A stretch of DNA of 64,000 bases from contig CM068584.1 of NCBI GenBank assembly GCA_035048485.1, forward strand, positions 60,761,739 to 60,825,738, given 5' to 3'. A model generated the notes under the pieces. The model was not told the origin of the DNA. It did no database searches and saw nothing but the letters and a program-made list of their open reading frames with translations. This document shows positions 1 through 11,664 of this stretch, one piece after another (positions within the stretch are counted from its first letter, which is position 1; each line of letters opens with the position of its first letter). Source of the DNA: Pteria penguin. Its lineage: Eukaryota; Mollusca; Bivalvia; Pterioida; Pteriidae. The translations under genes were made by a program, and so were the position numbers.

Positions 1-1
1 C

Positions 2-1665
2 GCCGATGCTGGAGATGTCATACTACAGGAACATCTACGATCATGTGCCAAAAATGCATCCTATATTTCAAAAACTTCTCAAAATGAACTTATGACGTGC
101 GTGAAAATGTATACACAGGAAGAGATCGTGAAAGAGATAAATGCACAACCAATTGGACCGTATTACAGTATCCAATGTGATGAAGTTACAGATGCTAGTA
201 ACTGGGAACAGCTGGGACTTGTTGTTCGTTATCTAAAAGATGGAAAGCCTATTGAGCGCTTACTTGAATTCATCCCGTGTGAAAATGTTTCTGGAGAAGC
301 AATCTGTGATGCAATAATCAGCTGTTTAATCCATGTTGGTCTAGATCCTCAGGAAATGTCGGTCACAGACTATGGACGGGGCCGGAAATATGGCGGGTAA
401 AAACATTGGAGCTGCCGCACGATTTAGAGCAATCAATCCAAAGGCAATCTATCATTACTGCAGCAGTCACGACCTGAACATGGCCATTAGTAAAAGCTGC
501 CAGCTGAAAGAGGTTCAGATCTGCCTAGATGCCTTGAAGAAGTTGGGAATCTTTTTCAAGTACTCTCCGAAGAGTAGGAGGTTAGAAAAGGCAGTTGACG
601 AGGTAAATGAAGACCGCGAAGAAGCCAGAAAGATCGACAAGAAGAAGTTCAAGGTTTATTCAGAGACCAGATGGGTAGAAAAACACACTACACTTCAGGC
701 TTTTGATGACCTTTATGAACCGATTCTTTTATGTCTGGATGCCATATCGTCCAAGGAAAGAGGATGGGACTCTAAAGCAGTAGTAGAGGCAAATGGATTG
801 CTTCACAAAATTTCAGAACCTATATTTGTCGCTGCTTTCCAGACTATACTTCATTACTTTCGCTACACGGCAGGACTGAGCAGGAAACTACAAGGCTCGT
901 CCTTAGATATTCCCCAGGGATACAGAATGGTAAAAGACATACGTGAGATCATTTTAGATTCGAGGGCCAACGACACTGACTATGATCAAGTCTACTGTAG
1001 AATGGACAAAATGGCAAGTTCCTCAAGTACGCCTCTTAAAGTTCCGAGACAATGCATTCAACAGACACAGGAGAAGCAACGTTCCAGCATCTACGACAAA
1101 GGAATACTTCAAAAGATCAGTCTTCATTCCTTACGTCGACGCCTTGATTCAACAACTCGAGATGCGGTTCTCAAACCTTGCTGAGCAAAGCACCAAGGCA
1201 TTGCTACTGATTCTGCAAACATGGCACACATAAGCCAGAGCGACATCAATGACCTGAAAGAGATCTATGGAAGTGACATGCCGGATGTTGAGTCCCTTGG
1301 TCAAGAGTTTGTTTTGTGGAAACACATGTGGAGTCGTCAGGATGAACAAGAGAGACCACAAACACTGACGGGAACTCTACAGAGTCCTCGATCCTGCCCA
1401 ACTATGTACCCGAACATCATGACGGCTCTGCAGCTGATGCTTCTGACATCTGTAACTTCCAGCTCTGTGGAAAGAGCTAATTCGTCTCTGAGATTCATTC
1501 AAGGGATATCTTCGAACAACTATGTCAGAAGACAGGTTCAACTCCTTGATGCTCCTATTTATACATCGAGACATAATGGTTGACATTGAGAAGGTGATCG
1601 ATACGTTTGCAAGGAGAAATCCAAGGCGCATGATGTTGCAAAGCCCACTTGGAGAGGTGGCATAA
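2..1665 (+). pseudogene. hAT-superfamily transposase (DUF4371 type), decayed, 5' end outside the window
   Basis: Cut-and-paste transposase relic. The first readable frame starts at base 2 and already reads a DUF4371-like segment (HLRSC, KNASY, SKTSQNEL). It then reads YYSIQCDEVTDASNWEQLGL, which resembles the DExTD-s--EQL signature of this hAT branch. Next come DGAGNMAGK (family consensus RGQsYDGAgNMsG) and HYCSSHDLNMA, then ETRWVEKH (the RW motif). The C-terminal dimerisation motif is SSSVERANSSLRF. These pieces lie in different frames. Frameshifts are needed near 375, 985, 1220 and 1545, and the last frame ends at TAA 1663-1665. Proteins of this type are often annotated as ZMYM1-like or as the 52 kDa repressor of the inhibitor of protein kinase. 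With at least four frame breaks it cannot encode an active enzyme. The hAT identity is firm; the exact subfamily is inferred. Confidence 0.88.
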
Positions 1666-1935
1666 TATTGGTGACCGAATGAACTCTTCTTGGCGAACTT
1701 ACTGTTTAAACTTTTAGTGTTTTGTAGTGAAGTTTAGAATATTGGTGACATAATGAACTCTTCTCAATGAACTTACTGTATACACTTTTAGTGAAGCTTA
1801 GAATATTGGTGGAAGAATGAACTCTTTTCGGTGAACTTACTGTCTAAACTTTTAATGTTTTAGCGAAGCTTAGCATATTGATGACGGAATGAACTCTTCT
1901 CGGTGAACGTACTGTCTAACCTTTTAGTGATATGT
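1661..1935. repeat. Tandem repeat, four units of about 60-75 bp
   Basis: Four diverged units each contain AATATTGGTGA, GAATGAACTCTTCT, GAACTTACTGT and AACTTTTAGTG. The array starts within a few bases of the transposase stop codon and may be the subterminal repeat region of that hAT element. That link is inferred from position only. Confidence 0.75.
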
Positions 1936-2447
1936 CTTTCGTTTAGTTTCTAAAGTACAAGGTTCCCGCAATTAAAGTTAAGCTATGTAGAAATCACCTT
2001 ATTCGTTCTCTGTATCTTAAAATGTCAAGGGACTCGTGCAGAATTTACAGAAAATGTGTGAAAAAAGAAGCTTACTGAGCGATATTACAGTCACAGGTAA
2101 TACTAGTATTTTACGAATAGCTGGTTATACAGAGGAAACTGAAAAACTGAAATGAAAATTGGGATACAAACACGTTACAAAATTGTCTTTTACCATTTCG
2201 GATGATTATATGGAACGGCACCTAGGGTTCAACTGGTGTCGCTAACCTGGTTTATAGACCCGTAATTACAACGAAAGTCAATCATTCAATAACTCAATTC
2301 ACACACATTTCAAAATTTTGAAATAACTTAGATATATGTTATAAAATATGCATAAAACGTTGTATAGAGTATTCGCGCTAACCACAAAAAGGGTTAATTT
2401 CTGAAAGGGTTTTGGGGGTTTTAAAACTCTTAAAACCATTTTCCGTC
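1936..2447. other. Intergenic, no gene seen
   Basis: AT-rich sequence without a coding frame or repeat that I recognise. It could include the outer end of the hAT element. Confidence 0.5.
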
Positions 2448-2519
2448 GGGGGACTTCGCCCCCCCTGAACCCCCTACCGGGGCTCTGCCCCGGACCCGCT
2501 GGGGGCCTACGCGGCCCCC
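2448..2519. repeat. Three consecutive GC-rich hairpins in AT-rich DNA
   Basis: Three self-complementary blocks lie side by side: GGGGGACTTCGCCCCCC (2448-2465), CCGGGGCTCTGCCCCGG (2477-2493) and GGGGGCCTACGCGGCCCCC (2501-2519). The style (GGGGCTCTGCCCC next to GGACCC) is that of GC-rich interspersed repeats. The function is unknown. Confidence 0.7.
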
Positions 2520-2539
2520 CGACCCCTCGATTTTTTGTT

Positions 2540-4296
2540 GATTATAACGCCCCCCCCCCACTAACTACAATTCCTGCATCCGCCCCTGTTTTGCACATTA
2601 TGTGCTTTAGGTCAAGTTCTTTAATAATAGTGTTTTGATATTTAAGAGAGGGAGGGAATGTTCATGTATGCATCCGGAAATCTATAATACCGGTTTTGGT
2701 TTCGTATTTACTCTATTGCTTGGTGTTAATCCTGTCAATAAAATCACACGTGTTTTCTGTAGCTGCGGTCTCAAGTTTATTACTACCTTACCTTACCCAG
2801 GGTTTCAACTATTCATGTGTCTCAGCGATGCAACAAATTATAGACACAAACAAGTTACTTTGCTATTACTGTGATTTGTGCATAAAGCTGTTAATTATCC
2901 TTAGACTTTATCGTTTTAACATGTTGAAAATATTGTGACAAAATTGGTAAAAATAAATAATAGAAACGCAACGATTCATGAAACCGATCGGCAGAAGAAA
3001 GATCCGCTTCATAATGTTTTAAATGCCATTACGTACATCCTGTTGGTTTAATGTAATCACAAGTTGGAGATTCAAAATCGTGTTATCATGTGTGTATTTA
3101 GAGTTTAGTATGCATTGTTACCGAGTTGGATGATTTTTGGGTAATGCAACTTTATCCAGGTTGTCGCTAACAGTTTCAGGTTCAAAGGCTTACTTGTGGG
3201 GAATTGGGAAAATAATGCTATCGATCAGACTTAAAAACGGTATTACTCTTATTGTTACAAATCGTTATTTTATTGTGATTACAACTCGTTTATAAGAAGT
3301 ATACCAAGCGTTCTACATGCATATTTACTACACGTACATCCCGCTGAGGTAATATGTGTGTGTAATAACTGAACTCCCCATACGTCCCTCTCGTTGTTTG
3401 ATCGAGGAAGGTAATTTACTTTAAAAGGTGGCGCATACTTTGTTTTTGGATATCTTTGTTGGTAAGACGCGTCCGTTTAGATATACCATCATGGCACTCC
3501 ACTTGCTGTTGCAGATTACAGATAAAAAAGGAAAACAATTTTGAAATAAAGGGTCCATTTACTGCAGTTGACTGATCTTCGCCATGCAAGGCCGTAGAAA
3601 CCCGTGGCTTTGACCCCGCAACCCCCTTTTTTTCTTCGCCTGATAGGAGGTTGTTCTAAATTTAACTTTTTTTCATTAAATTGTTCCTTTGCAGTCTTAA
3701 AAAATAGTATTGCACCAGTTCGGAATTATATATTTATTAAATGTTACTTTTATCACAGCAAAAGTAAGCACAATTTCCCGTCCCCCTGTGGCCCTTGTTA
3801 TTGTCAAAATGACATCGTGTAAGTAGTTATATATGAGGATTTTTAATCCACGATCTGGTGCATTCACACCCACTTTGTACTGTATAGAATTATAAGAAAA
3901 GGGTCATTCTAGAAGCGCGGAAAACACACTCTAGGAGTAATTATGTCCCTTGGGGGGGTAATTAACATTGGAACAAATTCAATTGTGATGTCCAAAATAG
4001 AACAATAGAGATTTGGATATATTGGAAGATCCCCCGTGACGTAATGGGAAATCATCAAAAGATCTGTTATGTGTTTGTATGTGATCCACCAATCTCATAA
4101 GCCGTCGTTTTATAGGGTTAAATAACAATGAAGTTAAAATCAATCGGATATGTCATGGGAGGGAGGGAGATGTATAAGCCGCATACAGGGAATTCTATTG
4201 GATTGATAATAGATTAAGGGATTACTGTCGGCATGATGGTCTATAACTTGAAGTCTGAGAGATATTCCTGGTCATAACTGAGTTTATAGCATAAAC
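2540..4296. other. Intergenic, no gene seen
   Basis: The short open frames here (for example 2635-2874 and 3604-3822) have biased, low-information translations and no recognisable motif. A C-tract lies near 2549. Confidence 0.5.
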
Positions 4297-4645
4297 ATGT
4301 CGTCTACCTACGATATTGTCATGAGAGAACAAGACATCTTGTGTTTAAAATTCTATTGGTGGCCAAACACAAAATTCGTAGATATATTAATTCATCTTGG
4401 CGTTATGTCTGTCGATCAAAAGGCTAAGATATTGAAGCAGAGATACTCCGATACAGCAAAACCATTACGTTGTTAACGGAATTAGCCTGGTGTCGACCCG
4501 CAGTTTTTCCCTATTTCATACATGCACTGCGAATACAAAAGATAAGACACATGGCTGAAACGTTAGTCAGGCAGTTACCTAGTCCTGTATACGATCCTAG
4601 GTATACCAGTAGTAATATGGCTGGTATGGCGTTTTCCCCGAGGCT
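4297..4645 (+). pseudogene. Unidentified coding sequence, copy A, frameshifted and truncated
   Basis: Family not recognised. An ATG at 4297 opens 59 codons ending at TAA 4474-4476 (MSSTYDIVMREQD..., LGVMSVDQKAK...). The -1 frame then carries ELAWCRPA, a segment ending in HMAETLVRQLPSPV, and DPRYTSS. Copy B at 5186-5871 matches both parts at protein level. In the VRQLP segment the two copies differ mostly at third codon positions (TTA/TTC, GTC/GTT, TTA/TTG, CCT/CCC). That pattern indicates past selection on this reading frame. Copy A appears to lack one base near 4412 relative to B, which explains its frame change. The 3' part runs into unrelated repeat sequence after about 4645. It could be a remnant of a lineage-specific gene, an integrated DNA element or a virus; the sequence does not decide. 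Confidence 0.5.
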
Positions 4646-4705
4646 ATGGAATTTCCTCTTTACGTCATGGAAATTCCCTACGTCATGGAAATTCCCCAAA
4701 AATTT

Positions 4706-5105
4706 ATAGAGTTTTACGTCACTATTTAACCCTAAAGCTATCCCAAACAATTACATCAAAAAATGTTATAGCGTAATCACGTCACAATACCATAAAGCTA
4801 GGAATACCTCACATTCATAAAAGATTGGAGTATAGCAAGCAAAGCCATCAAAAACTTATAGCGTAAATACGTCACCAATACCGCTTAAAGCTATCCCAAA
4901 CAATCACAAAATGTATAGCGTAATACGTCACAATTAGCTAAAGCTAGGAATGACTCACATTCCTATAAGATTGGAGTATAGCAGCAATATCCATCAAAAA
5001 CGTATAGGGTAATACGTCACAATACCCTTTAGCTAGGAGCGCTTCACATTCCTTGGATTAGAGGCGAACAAAAGCAAAATTTATAGCGTAATACGGTCAT
5101 AATCT
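4706..5105. repeat. Tandem array with alternating short and long units
   Basis: Six units begin TATAGCGTAATACGTCACAAT or a close variant. Short units of about 60 bp (ending in CTATCCCAAACAAT) alternate with long units of about 90 bp (CTAGGAATGACTCACATTCC, then AGATTGGAGTATAGCA). The array lies exactly between the two copies of the unidentified coding sequence. Just before it, two short GTCATGGAAATTCCC repeats occur at about 4666-4695. Confidence 0.8.
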
Positions 5106-5185
5106 TATCGATGTATCATTTAAAGTCTCACCGATCATAGTACTATATTACCTTATAGAGCTATAGATACATTGAGAAATCCAAT

Positions 5186-5871
5186 ATGTGTAAAGTGTAC
5201 GAAATAATACTGCGAGATAAAGGACATTCTCTGTCGAGTTATGTTGGTGACGAAAGTCATAGACAGTATTATTACTCGTTTGGCATCCTATCTACGGACC
5301 AAAAGGACAAAGATATTAAACGAGAACTCAGGCTCGGACCAGACCGACAGCATTGATAAACGAATTAGCTTGGTGTCGACCCGCAGCTCTTCGCGCATAT
5401 TCCTATATGCGCTACGAATACATAGAAGAAATATTCCATATGTCGGATACATTCGTTCGACAGTTGCCCAAACCCGTATTGGAACTCCGGCATTCAAAGA
5501 ATCAACTCTGTCAATTAGACATAGGGAAGGGTTTTTATCTAACGGTCATCCCAAAAAACAAGAACATTGCGTTTTTCTAAGAAAGTATCATCGATACAGA
5601 GAAAAAGGGAAGCTGTATCCGGCACAGATCGGTTGTCATCTTATCCGTTAAGGACTGGATTACTCTCAACTTTATAGCGAGAGGAATATCGATGAAGTAT
5701 TTCAAAGACGAGAGACTTTATCATCCGAAAAGTCGTTGGTCTCTCTGTTTCGACGTGATGGTGTCGTTCTATAACCAATACCCTACAGTCTACATACGTA
5801 AATACATAGGAGACAGAGGATCTAGGTTATGTAGCTACATGACTGTCGGTTATTATTCGGGGACGCATTGA
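5186..5871 (+). pseudogene. Unidentified coding sequence, copy B, longer, with frameshift and internal stop
   Basis: Paralogue of the sequence at 4297-4645. An ATG at 5186 opens a frame that reads MCKVYEIILRD and later LSTDQKDKDIKRE, ending at TGA 5354-5356. The -1 frame then gives ELAWCRPA, HMSDTFVRQLPKPV and LELRHSK. It meets TAA at 5578-5580 and continues in the same frame through KDWITLNFIARGIS, KYFKDERLYHPKSRW and FYNQYPTVYIRKYIG to TGA 5869-5871. Relative to copy A it lacks one base shortly before the TTG at 5353. About 225 codons can be traced. The family is unknown to me: no signal peptide, membrane segment or catalytic motif is evident. The aromatic and basic C-terminal half is distinctive enough for a profile search. 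Confidence 0.5.
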
Positions 5872-6188
5872 TACCAAACGAAGAGGGGTATACCCTTAAA
5901 TGCTAGAAATGTGGGACAATTTAACATCATTGTATGCTGGTTAATGCGTTGACTTTGTCAAACTAGACCAAATTATGATTGAATATGTAAAATCCTCGTG
6001 AATCACAGTTTTGACTCCGTGTATATTATATACATAAATATTAAATATTTGTTTCTTGGTTTGTAATAGGTATTCACATATGTATCATATGTGTATTTAA
6101 AAGAATAAATCTATAAAAAGATCATGTCATTCTTGGTAGATACTTCAAGACGGCAAATATCTACATGATACATGTGAAATGGAATAGG
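5872..6188. other. Intergenic, no gene seen
   Basis: AT-rich sequence between copy B and the assembly gap. Confidence 0.5.
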
Positions 6189-6688
6189 NNNNNNNNNNNN
6201 NNNNNNNNNNNNNNNNNNNNNNNNNNNNNNNNNNNNNNNNNNNNNNNNNNNNNNNNNNNNNNNNNNNNNNNNNNNNNNNNNNNNNNNNNNNNNNNNNNNN
6301 NNNNNNNNNNNNNNNNNNNNNNNNNNNNNNNNNNNNNNNNNNNNNNNNNNNNNNNNNNNNNNNNNNNNNNNNNNNNNNNNNNNNNNNNNNNNNNNNNNNN
6401 NNNNNNNNNNNNNNNNNNNNNNNNNNNNNNNNNNNNNNNNNNNNNNNNNNNNNNNNNNNNNNNNNNNNNNNNNNNNNNNNNNNNNNNNNNNNNNNNNNNN
6501 NNNNNNNNNNNNNNNNNNNNNNNNNNNNNNNNNNNNNNNNNNNNNNNNNNNNNNNNNNNNNNNNNNNNNNNNNNNNNNNNNNNNNNNNNNNNNNNNNNNN
6601 NNNNNNNNNNNNNNNNNNNNNNNNNNNNNNNNNNNNNNNNNNNNNNNNNNNNNNNNNNNNNNNNNNNNNNNNNNNNNNNNNNNNNNNN
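6189..6688. other. Assembly gap, 500 N
   Basis: Exactly 500 consecutive N. A round number suggests a placeholder of unknown true size. Distances across it are not reliable. Confidence 0.99.
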
Positions 6689-6780
6689 GTGATAGTGACA
6701 GTGAACTCACGCGTAACACCAGGATTGTTCATATATGCGGTAGCGGAACTTGCCTGAAGGGCGGACCGAGAAATAAAAAA

Positions 6781-7285
6781 GGGGGAGGTGTGATCTAATA
6801 CGCTTAATCGTTTTTATCAGATATAGAAGGCTTTAGGGTGATAGGGTTTATACCACCGATTGGAACCTAATATACATGTTTATAAATTACTTCCCGGCTT
6901 GGTCATCTCCACTTTGTTATTTGGCTTTCTGTGTCATCTTTTCACATATAAAACACGAATCCATTTTCCATCTTTGTGAGATCGGAAATTACATCTTTAT
7001 GATATGGAACAGTTTTAGTATATTGTGTTCATGGGAAAAGGCTAGTTATGAAAATATAATATCGTTGATAAAAATGTAGAGATCTTTCCTATTTGGGGTC
7101 GGGTAGAGGTATTTATGATGTATGATCGATATTTAAAACAATCTTTACTGGACAGGTTTCCAAAAGGGGTAGGGTGGCGCCGCGTGCCACCCCCCCCCCC
7201 CCCCATCTAGTAAATTCACCACTATACCTGGTTCATTGTTTTATATATGTAAGTTGTGAGGACTCACCAGGAGTAATTATGAATC
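6781..7285 (+). repeat. Interspersed repeat R1, copy 1
   Basis: Collinear with 15593-16095 on the same strand. Shared landmarks in order: TGATCTAATACGCT, ATTGGAACCTAATAT, ATGTAGAGATCTTT, GGGGTCGGGT and GGTGGCGCCGCGTG. No protein is recognisable. The short open frames inside (6876-7079, 7174-7380) are not conserved in the second copy. Confidence 0.85.
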
Positions 7286-7299
7286 TTTTATGTTCTTTT

Positions 7300-7690
7300 T
7301 TGAAACGCATAAAAATGACAACACCTTTTTTTCAAAAAATTTCGACTCCCTGCCCATTTTCAAGTAAAAAGAGGAAGTAATTCATCTCTTAAGTAAAATC
7401 CAACTAGTGTTTCTAGATCTAAATTTTGCCCCCCCCCCCTTTCCACACCCCTACTTGCCTTTCTAATTTCTCAAAAGTTTGGCACGACCTACTCAAAGTT
7501 CCTGTTTTCTGCCATAGCAGCCGTACCAGGAAAATGACGATACTAAATGGACGAAGGGCATTTTTATCATATGTCGTTATGCCCTACGACAAATGATAAA
7601 AATGCCCTTCGTCACAGTTGCCGGACTAGGTGTTGCCTATATAAAGACTTCGTGTAATGCGACATTTGATCATCTACTTACCTTTTAAAT
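7300..7690 (+). repeat. Repeat segment also present inverted at 8185-8760
   Basis: Bases 7300-7395 match the reverse complement of about 8185-8290 (landmark CCATTTTCAAGTAAAAA). Bases 7405-7690 match the reverse complement of about 8575-8760 (landmarks GGATCTAAATTTTG, TGACCTACTCAAA, CCAGGAAAATGACGA, ATGCGACATTTGA). The order of the two blocks is swapped between copies, so this is not a simple inverted duplication. Confidence 0.75.
7550..7613. repeat. Hairpin insertion with 28-base arms
   Basis: Arm 7550-7577 (GACGAAGGGCATTTTTATCA...) is complementary to 7586-7613 with one mismatch; the loop is 8 bases. The inverted homologue at about 8575-8760 lacks the hairpin and about 30 bases after it. 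This stretch therefore behaves as an insertion, for example a foldback or MITE-like element. Confidence 0.85.
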
Positions 7691-7734
7691 AAAAATTTTA
7701 CCTGTTCATCTAAAGTCCAACTATTGTTCTAAGT

Positions 7735-8140
7735 AGAAAAGCGTAGGCACACGTTCTCTCGAATTTCAGTTGAAATAGGTACTTGTCATAAGAAGCTGAT
7801 ATCTCAGTCAGATATCTCGGCAATTTCTGGTCGAAACAGTCCCTGTGCGCCCCCCCCCCCCCCTCTCCTTCCCAGTATTTAGTCACATATACATATCAAA
7901 AACACAGTATATATCCAGAACACAATTATATACGTCCGATTTTGTTAGCAAATTCTACGAGAGAGGGTTTTACTCCCCCCCCCCCCTCCCAGCCAGGAAA
8001 AAGCTCCCGATCCAAGTGTGTTTGCAAACAGTCAGTCTGCGCCCCCCCCCTCCCCCCTTGTTTACAAACACATACACACTCACCTCTGTTTATCAGATTT
8101 GGTTACGATTCGTTGTAGAAAGATTCTGTATAGTTAGAAG
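7735..8140 (+). repeat. Interspersed repeat R2, copy 1
   Basis: Collinear with 17515-17880. Shared landmarks: TAGGCACA-GTTCTCTC, TTCAGAACA or TCCAGAACACAA, TCCGATTTTGTTA or TCTGATTTGGTTA, AAGCTCCCGA-CCAAGT, AGATTCTGTATAGTTAG. Three C-tracts (about 7849-7863, 7977-7987, 8043-8050) interrupt it. Confidence 0.8.
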
Positions 8141-8184
8141 TGGTGGTGGTTTAATTTTTAAATAACTAGACACACTCGTTCGAT

Positions 8185-8760
8185 TTTCCTTAAGAGATTA
8201 ATGATTTTCCTCTTTTTTACTTGAAAATGGTCAGGAGGTCGAAATTTGGTGAGAAAAGTTGTTATCGTTTTTTATACATTTAAACTAAGCATTCTTCGTG
8301 TAAGGGATGAGGCAAACACTGTCGAACTTGATAGAAGGAGAGATAGAATATTGTAAACAGGAAGTAGGAGGTCTTATCCAGTATCATGTGAGGACTTTGG
8401 AAAGCAACGCCCATCTGCTATCGCTATTTTTCTTTGTGTGGTTATAATTTCATTGAAATTGACGTTGATTTAAATTGCCAACACTGGAATTAGTAGGAAG
8501 GCAGGTATGTATATATTTAGAATAATTACGAAAAATTAATATGTTTTCGTAGATGATTTAAATGGTAAATAGATGGTCAAATGTCGCATCACCCGAAGTC
8601 TTTAGATACGCGACACCCATCTAGATTCGTCATTTTCCTGGTATGGCTGCCATGACAGGACACTGGAATTTGAGTAGGTCATGCCAAACTTCTAAGCAAT
8701 TAGAAAAGCAAGTAGGTGTTGAGAGGGGGCAGACAAAATTTAGATCCAGAGAAAATGAGC
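8185..8760 (-). repeat. Inverted, block-swapped homologue of 7300-7690
   Basis: Two blocks (about 8185-8290 and 8575-8760) match 7300-7690 on the opposite strand. Bases 8291-8574 have no match that I found. Confidence 0.7.
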
Positions 8761-11097
8761 TCAACATTTTCTTCATAAGAAGAAAATGTATCAACTGAAA
8801 AAACAACAACATTCAAAATGCAACAATGATTGTTGGAGGATGTATGTCGTAATCTTTTTTTTTTCATTTTGTCGTGTGCTGAAAATAACATTATATATAG
8901 TTTGTGATTGCTACTCCTCCCACACTAAGCTATTCTTAGTAACATTATTCTGCTGATCACAGCATTTGTTGTTTTCTGCACCACTATTTCGTCATCGTAC
9001 TTTCAATTTAAGGGAATTTCCAAATGTATAATAATAGACCCTTTCATTTCTATATGGGCTTTATTTTCTAAAACTCTACATGCATCGTGAACTTGACATT
9101 AATAATCTACCTGTTATGATCGTAAACAAGGTTGCCAGACACTTCGGTCTTTTTTCACTTTGGCCTGGGGATTCTGCGGCCTTTTTCCATTTCGGTTCAG
9201 ACGTTTTGGGCCTAAATTTTTCTGTCTTTGATGTTTTAACTTTCATTTCCAGAGGTAAATGTTGGTCACGATTTGAAAATCATGAGGAATGAATTATGAT
9301 GAATAACTAGGATGTTTCTAGAGCATTGTTGAGGGTCATCGACACTGTAATACAAAGTAGGCCATTCTGTATACTCACACATAAGTGTTGGTCTTTTCAT
9401 AACCCATCATAGCCCCTATACAAATTAAATGATTAGTAACAGGAAGGGACACTAGATTGAGTAGGGAGAAATCATTATTTATTTTGAACATGAAAACTCT
9501 GCAGCTATCGACACTTTCTGCAGTTATCGACAATCAAATATTTTCTTAAAAAATAATCATAACAACATTTAATTTCAGAAAAAAAATATTATATTAAAAT
9601 TGGCAAAAAATAATTCGAAGTCGAAGGGACCAGGGATATCCATATTTAGTGATATTCAAATTTCTAGTTAAGGATCACAAATCTTTTTTTTAACCTACAT
9701 TTTTAACCTACACCGGTTCATTTGAGGTCTTTGATTTTTATAGTAGATGTACGAGGTATACATGTATAATAATAAATAGGCATGAAGATGTGCATATTTT
9801 TCCTAAATAATTAATCTTAATCTCATCATACCTTTTATTTTTTATGAATATATAAAGAGAATATACTCCAAAACTGAAAACATCATGTTATCTTTTCAGT
9901 AATATCATAATTTAAATTCAAAACTGGATAAAACGGTGTTATACTATACATGAAACCGAGGACGGGTTAACACATAAGTCAAGATAAAGGCACGTCATAA
10001 TTTGATTTTACTACTATTACTCTGCGTAAAATACATCGACATACACATGCATTCGAAATAAACATATATTAATGAGCAATGTAAAGAAATTTCTTTAAAT
10101 AAGTGTAGGCATGTAAAAGCAGTAATTACAGTTTATGTTGATTATTTAATTCTATGTCGTGTTTAATAACTTATAAGCTATCATCATTTACTAATATTTG
10201 GTATAAATTACATGGTACGCACGGACGCGATCGATTATGTAATTACTGCGGCTTGATACACCGACCTGGTCAATTAATTATACCACACGAGCGACCTGTC
10301 ATCTAGGTAAAATGCCGCGCGGGATAATAAGAAAAAAAGTCAATAAGAAGCCGACTTCGCGAGGAACCTGATAAATATGAACTTTCGGGACTTGAAAATG
10401 TATTCGAGATAAACAGGGTATTCGACATATCAATGTTTACACATCCGGGGTGAAATTTAATCATAATATGGAGGTTTTCTCAGGGACCAACGTTAGATTT
10501 AGAGATATCCCAGGTATTCGAAATATCCTGTGCTCGACATATCGGAGTTTGGCAGTATATTTAAATTGGCAAACACTAACTGACATATTTTTTCTTCAAT
10601 AACCAATATTAATATATTCAAACAGATTCAGGTGGACAGTGTCAGTGCATACATGAATTCCTAGGAATGGCTGACTTCACTAATTTAGCTATAGTTTGTT
10701 GAATCATTTGATGGAATATAACAGATAAGGGAACAATACTTTTTATGAAAACATTCAAATAAATTAAATACATTTCATTCATAAATATACATAGATATGA
10801 ATTTAATATACCGGTAATGTGGACGGCGTAAATAGAAAAAAAAATTAACATCATTGATCTAGTAACATACAGCAACATTCGACGTTCAGCGCAGAGGTCT
10901 GAAACAATGTAATAATTTTACTTCAAAACAGCGTACAAAGAAATGCGAGATATGTTTATTTATTTTCATTCCTTTTTTCTAATTCACCACTAATTAACTC
11001 TACCCATTTTACATACATTAATGTTTCTAGGGCTTATAGAAGGGACCGTACAGAAGTACGCGAGACCGCGATCGCACGCCCCGAGGGCATTGCTGTA
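8761..11097. other. Intergenic, no gene seen
   Basis: AT-rich. Around 10390-10560 a short motif of the type TATTCGANATATC recurs (ATTCGAGATA, ATTCGACATATC, ATTCGAAATATCC), probably part of an old interspersed repeat. No open frame here looks coding. Confidence 0.5.
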
Positions 11098-11300
11098 GCA
11101 GTCAGAGTTTTTCGGAGTTTTTCAGTGTAGACTTTACAGTTTTTCAGTGTCGTCAGAGTTAATCAGAGTTTTTCATTGTAGATGTTAGAGGTTTTCAATA
11201 TTAATCAGGGCCATATAAAAGTTTCTCAGGGTAGACATCAGTGTTTTTCAGAGTTCAGCAAAGTTTCTCAGAGAAAAACAGGATTCTCAAGGGTGTTTTG
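11098..11300. repeat. Short degenerate tandem repeat
   Basis: Repeated variants of CAGAGTTTTTCAGTGTAGA, about 20-40 bp apart, with strong drift. Confidence 0.65.
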
Positions 11301-11664
11301 GCCCAGTAGTGAAAATATCTGAGTTTTAAAAGCATTGGATGATGTCAGTCTTTCTTCTACACAAAAAGTTACCGCCACATTTACAAACATAACTTACAAG
11401 AAGGACAACCGTGAAGACAATTGTGATACTAACATTTATTTATTTTATCCTATCATTAATGTAAAAATTAAGAATTTTTTCACAAAATGGATAAACGAGA
11501 TGTAGATAAGAAATCAGTAATACTGTTATTGCCCAGAAATCAGATAATACCCTTTTCACAATTATTTGTGTGTCCATAGAGTTACACCCCATAAGAGTAT
11601 CCGAATCTAATCTAACACAACACAAGGTAATAACGGATCGAACTCAGTTACATGCAATACTACG
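11301..11664. other. Intergenic, no gene seen
   Basis: AT-rich spacer before the large minisatellite. Confidence 0.45.

Noticed and set aside
4297..5871. Programmed -1 frameshift, because both copies of the unknown coding sequence change to the -1 frame at a similar place
   Set aside because: Aligning the copies shows two different single-base losses (near 4412 in copy A, near 5350 in copy B). No shared slippery heptamer is visible, so independent decay is simpler.
6111..6732. Three open frames of 175-202 codons spanning the N run
   Set aside because: They consist almost entirely of undetermined residues over the assembly gap.
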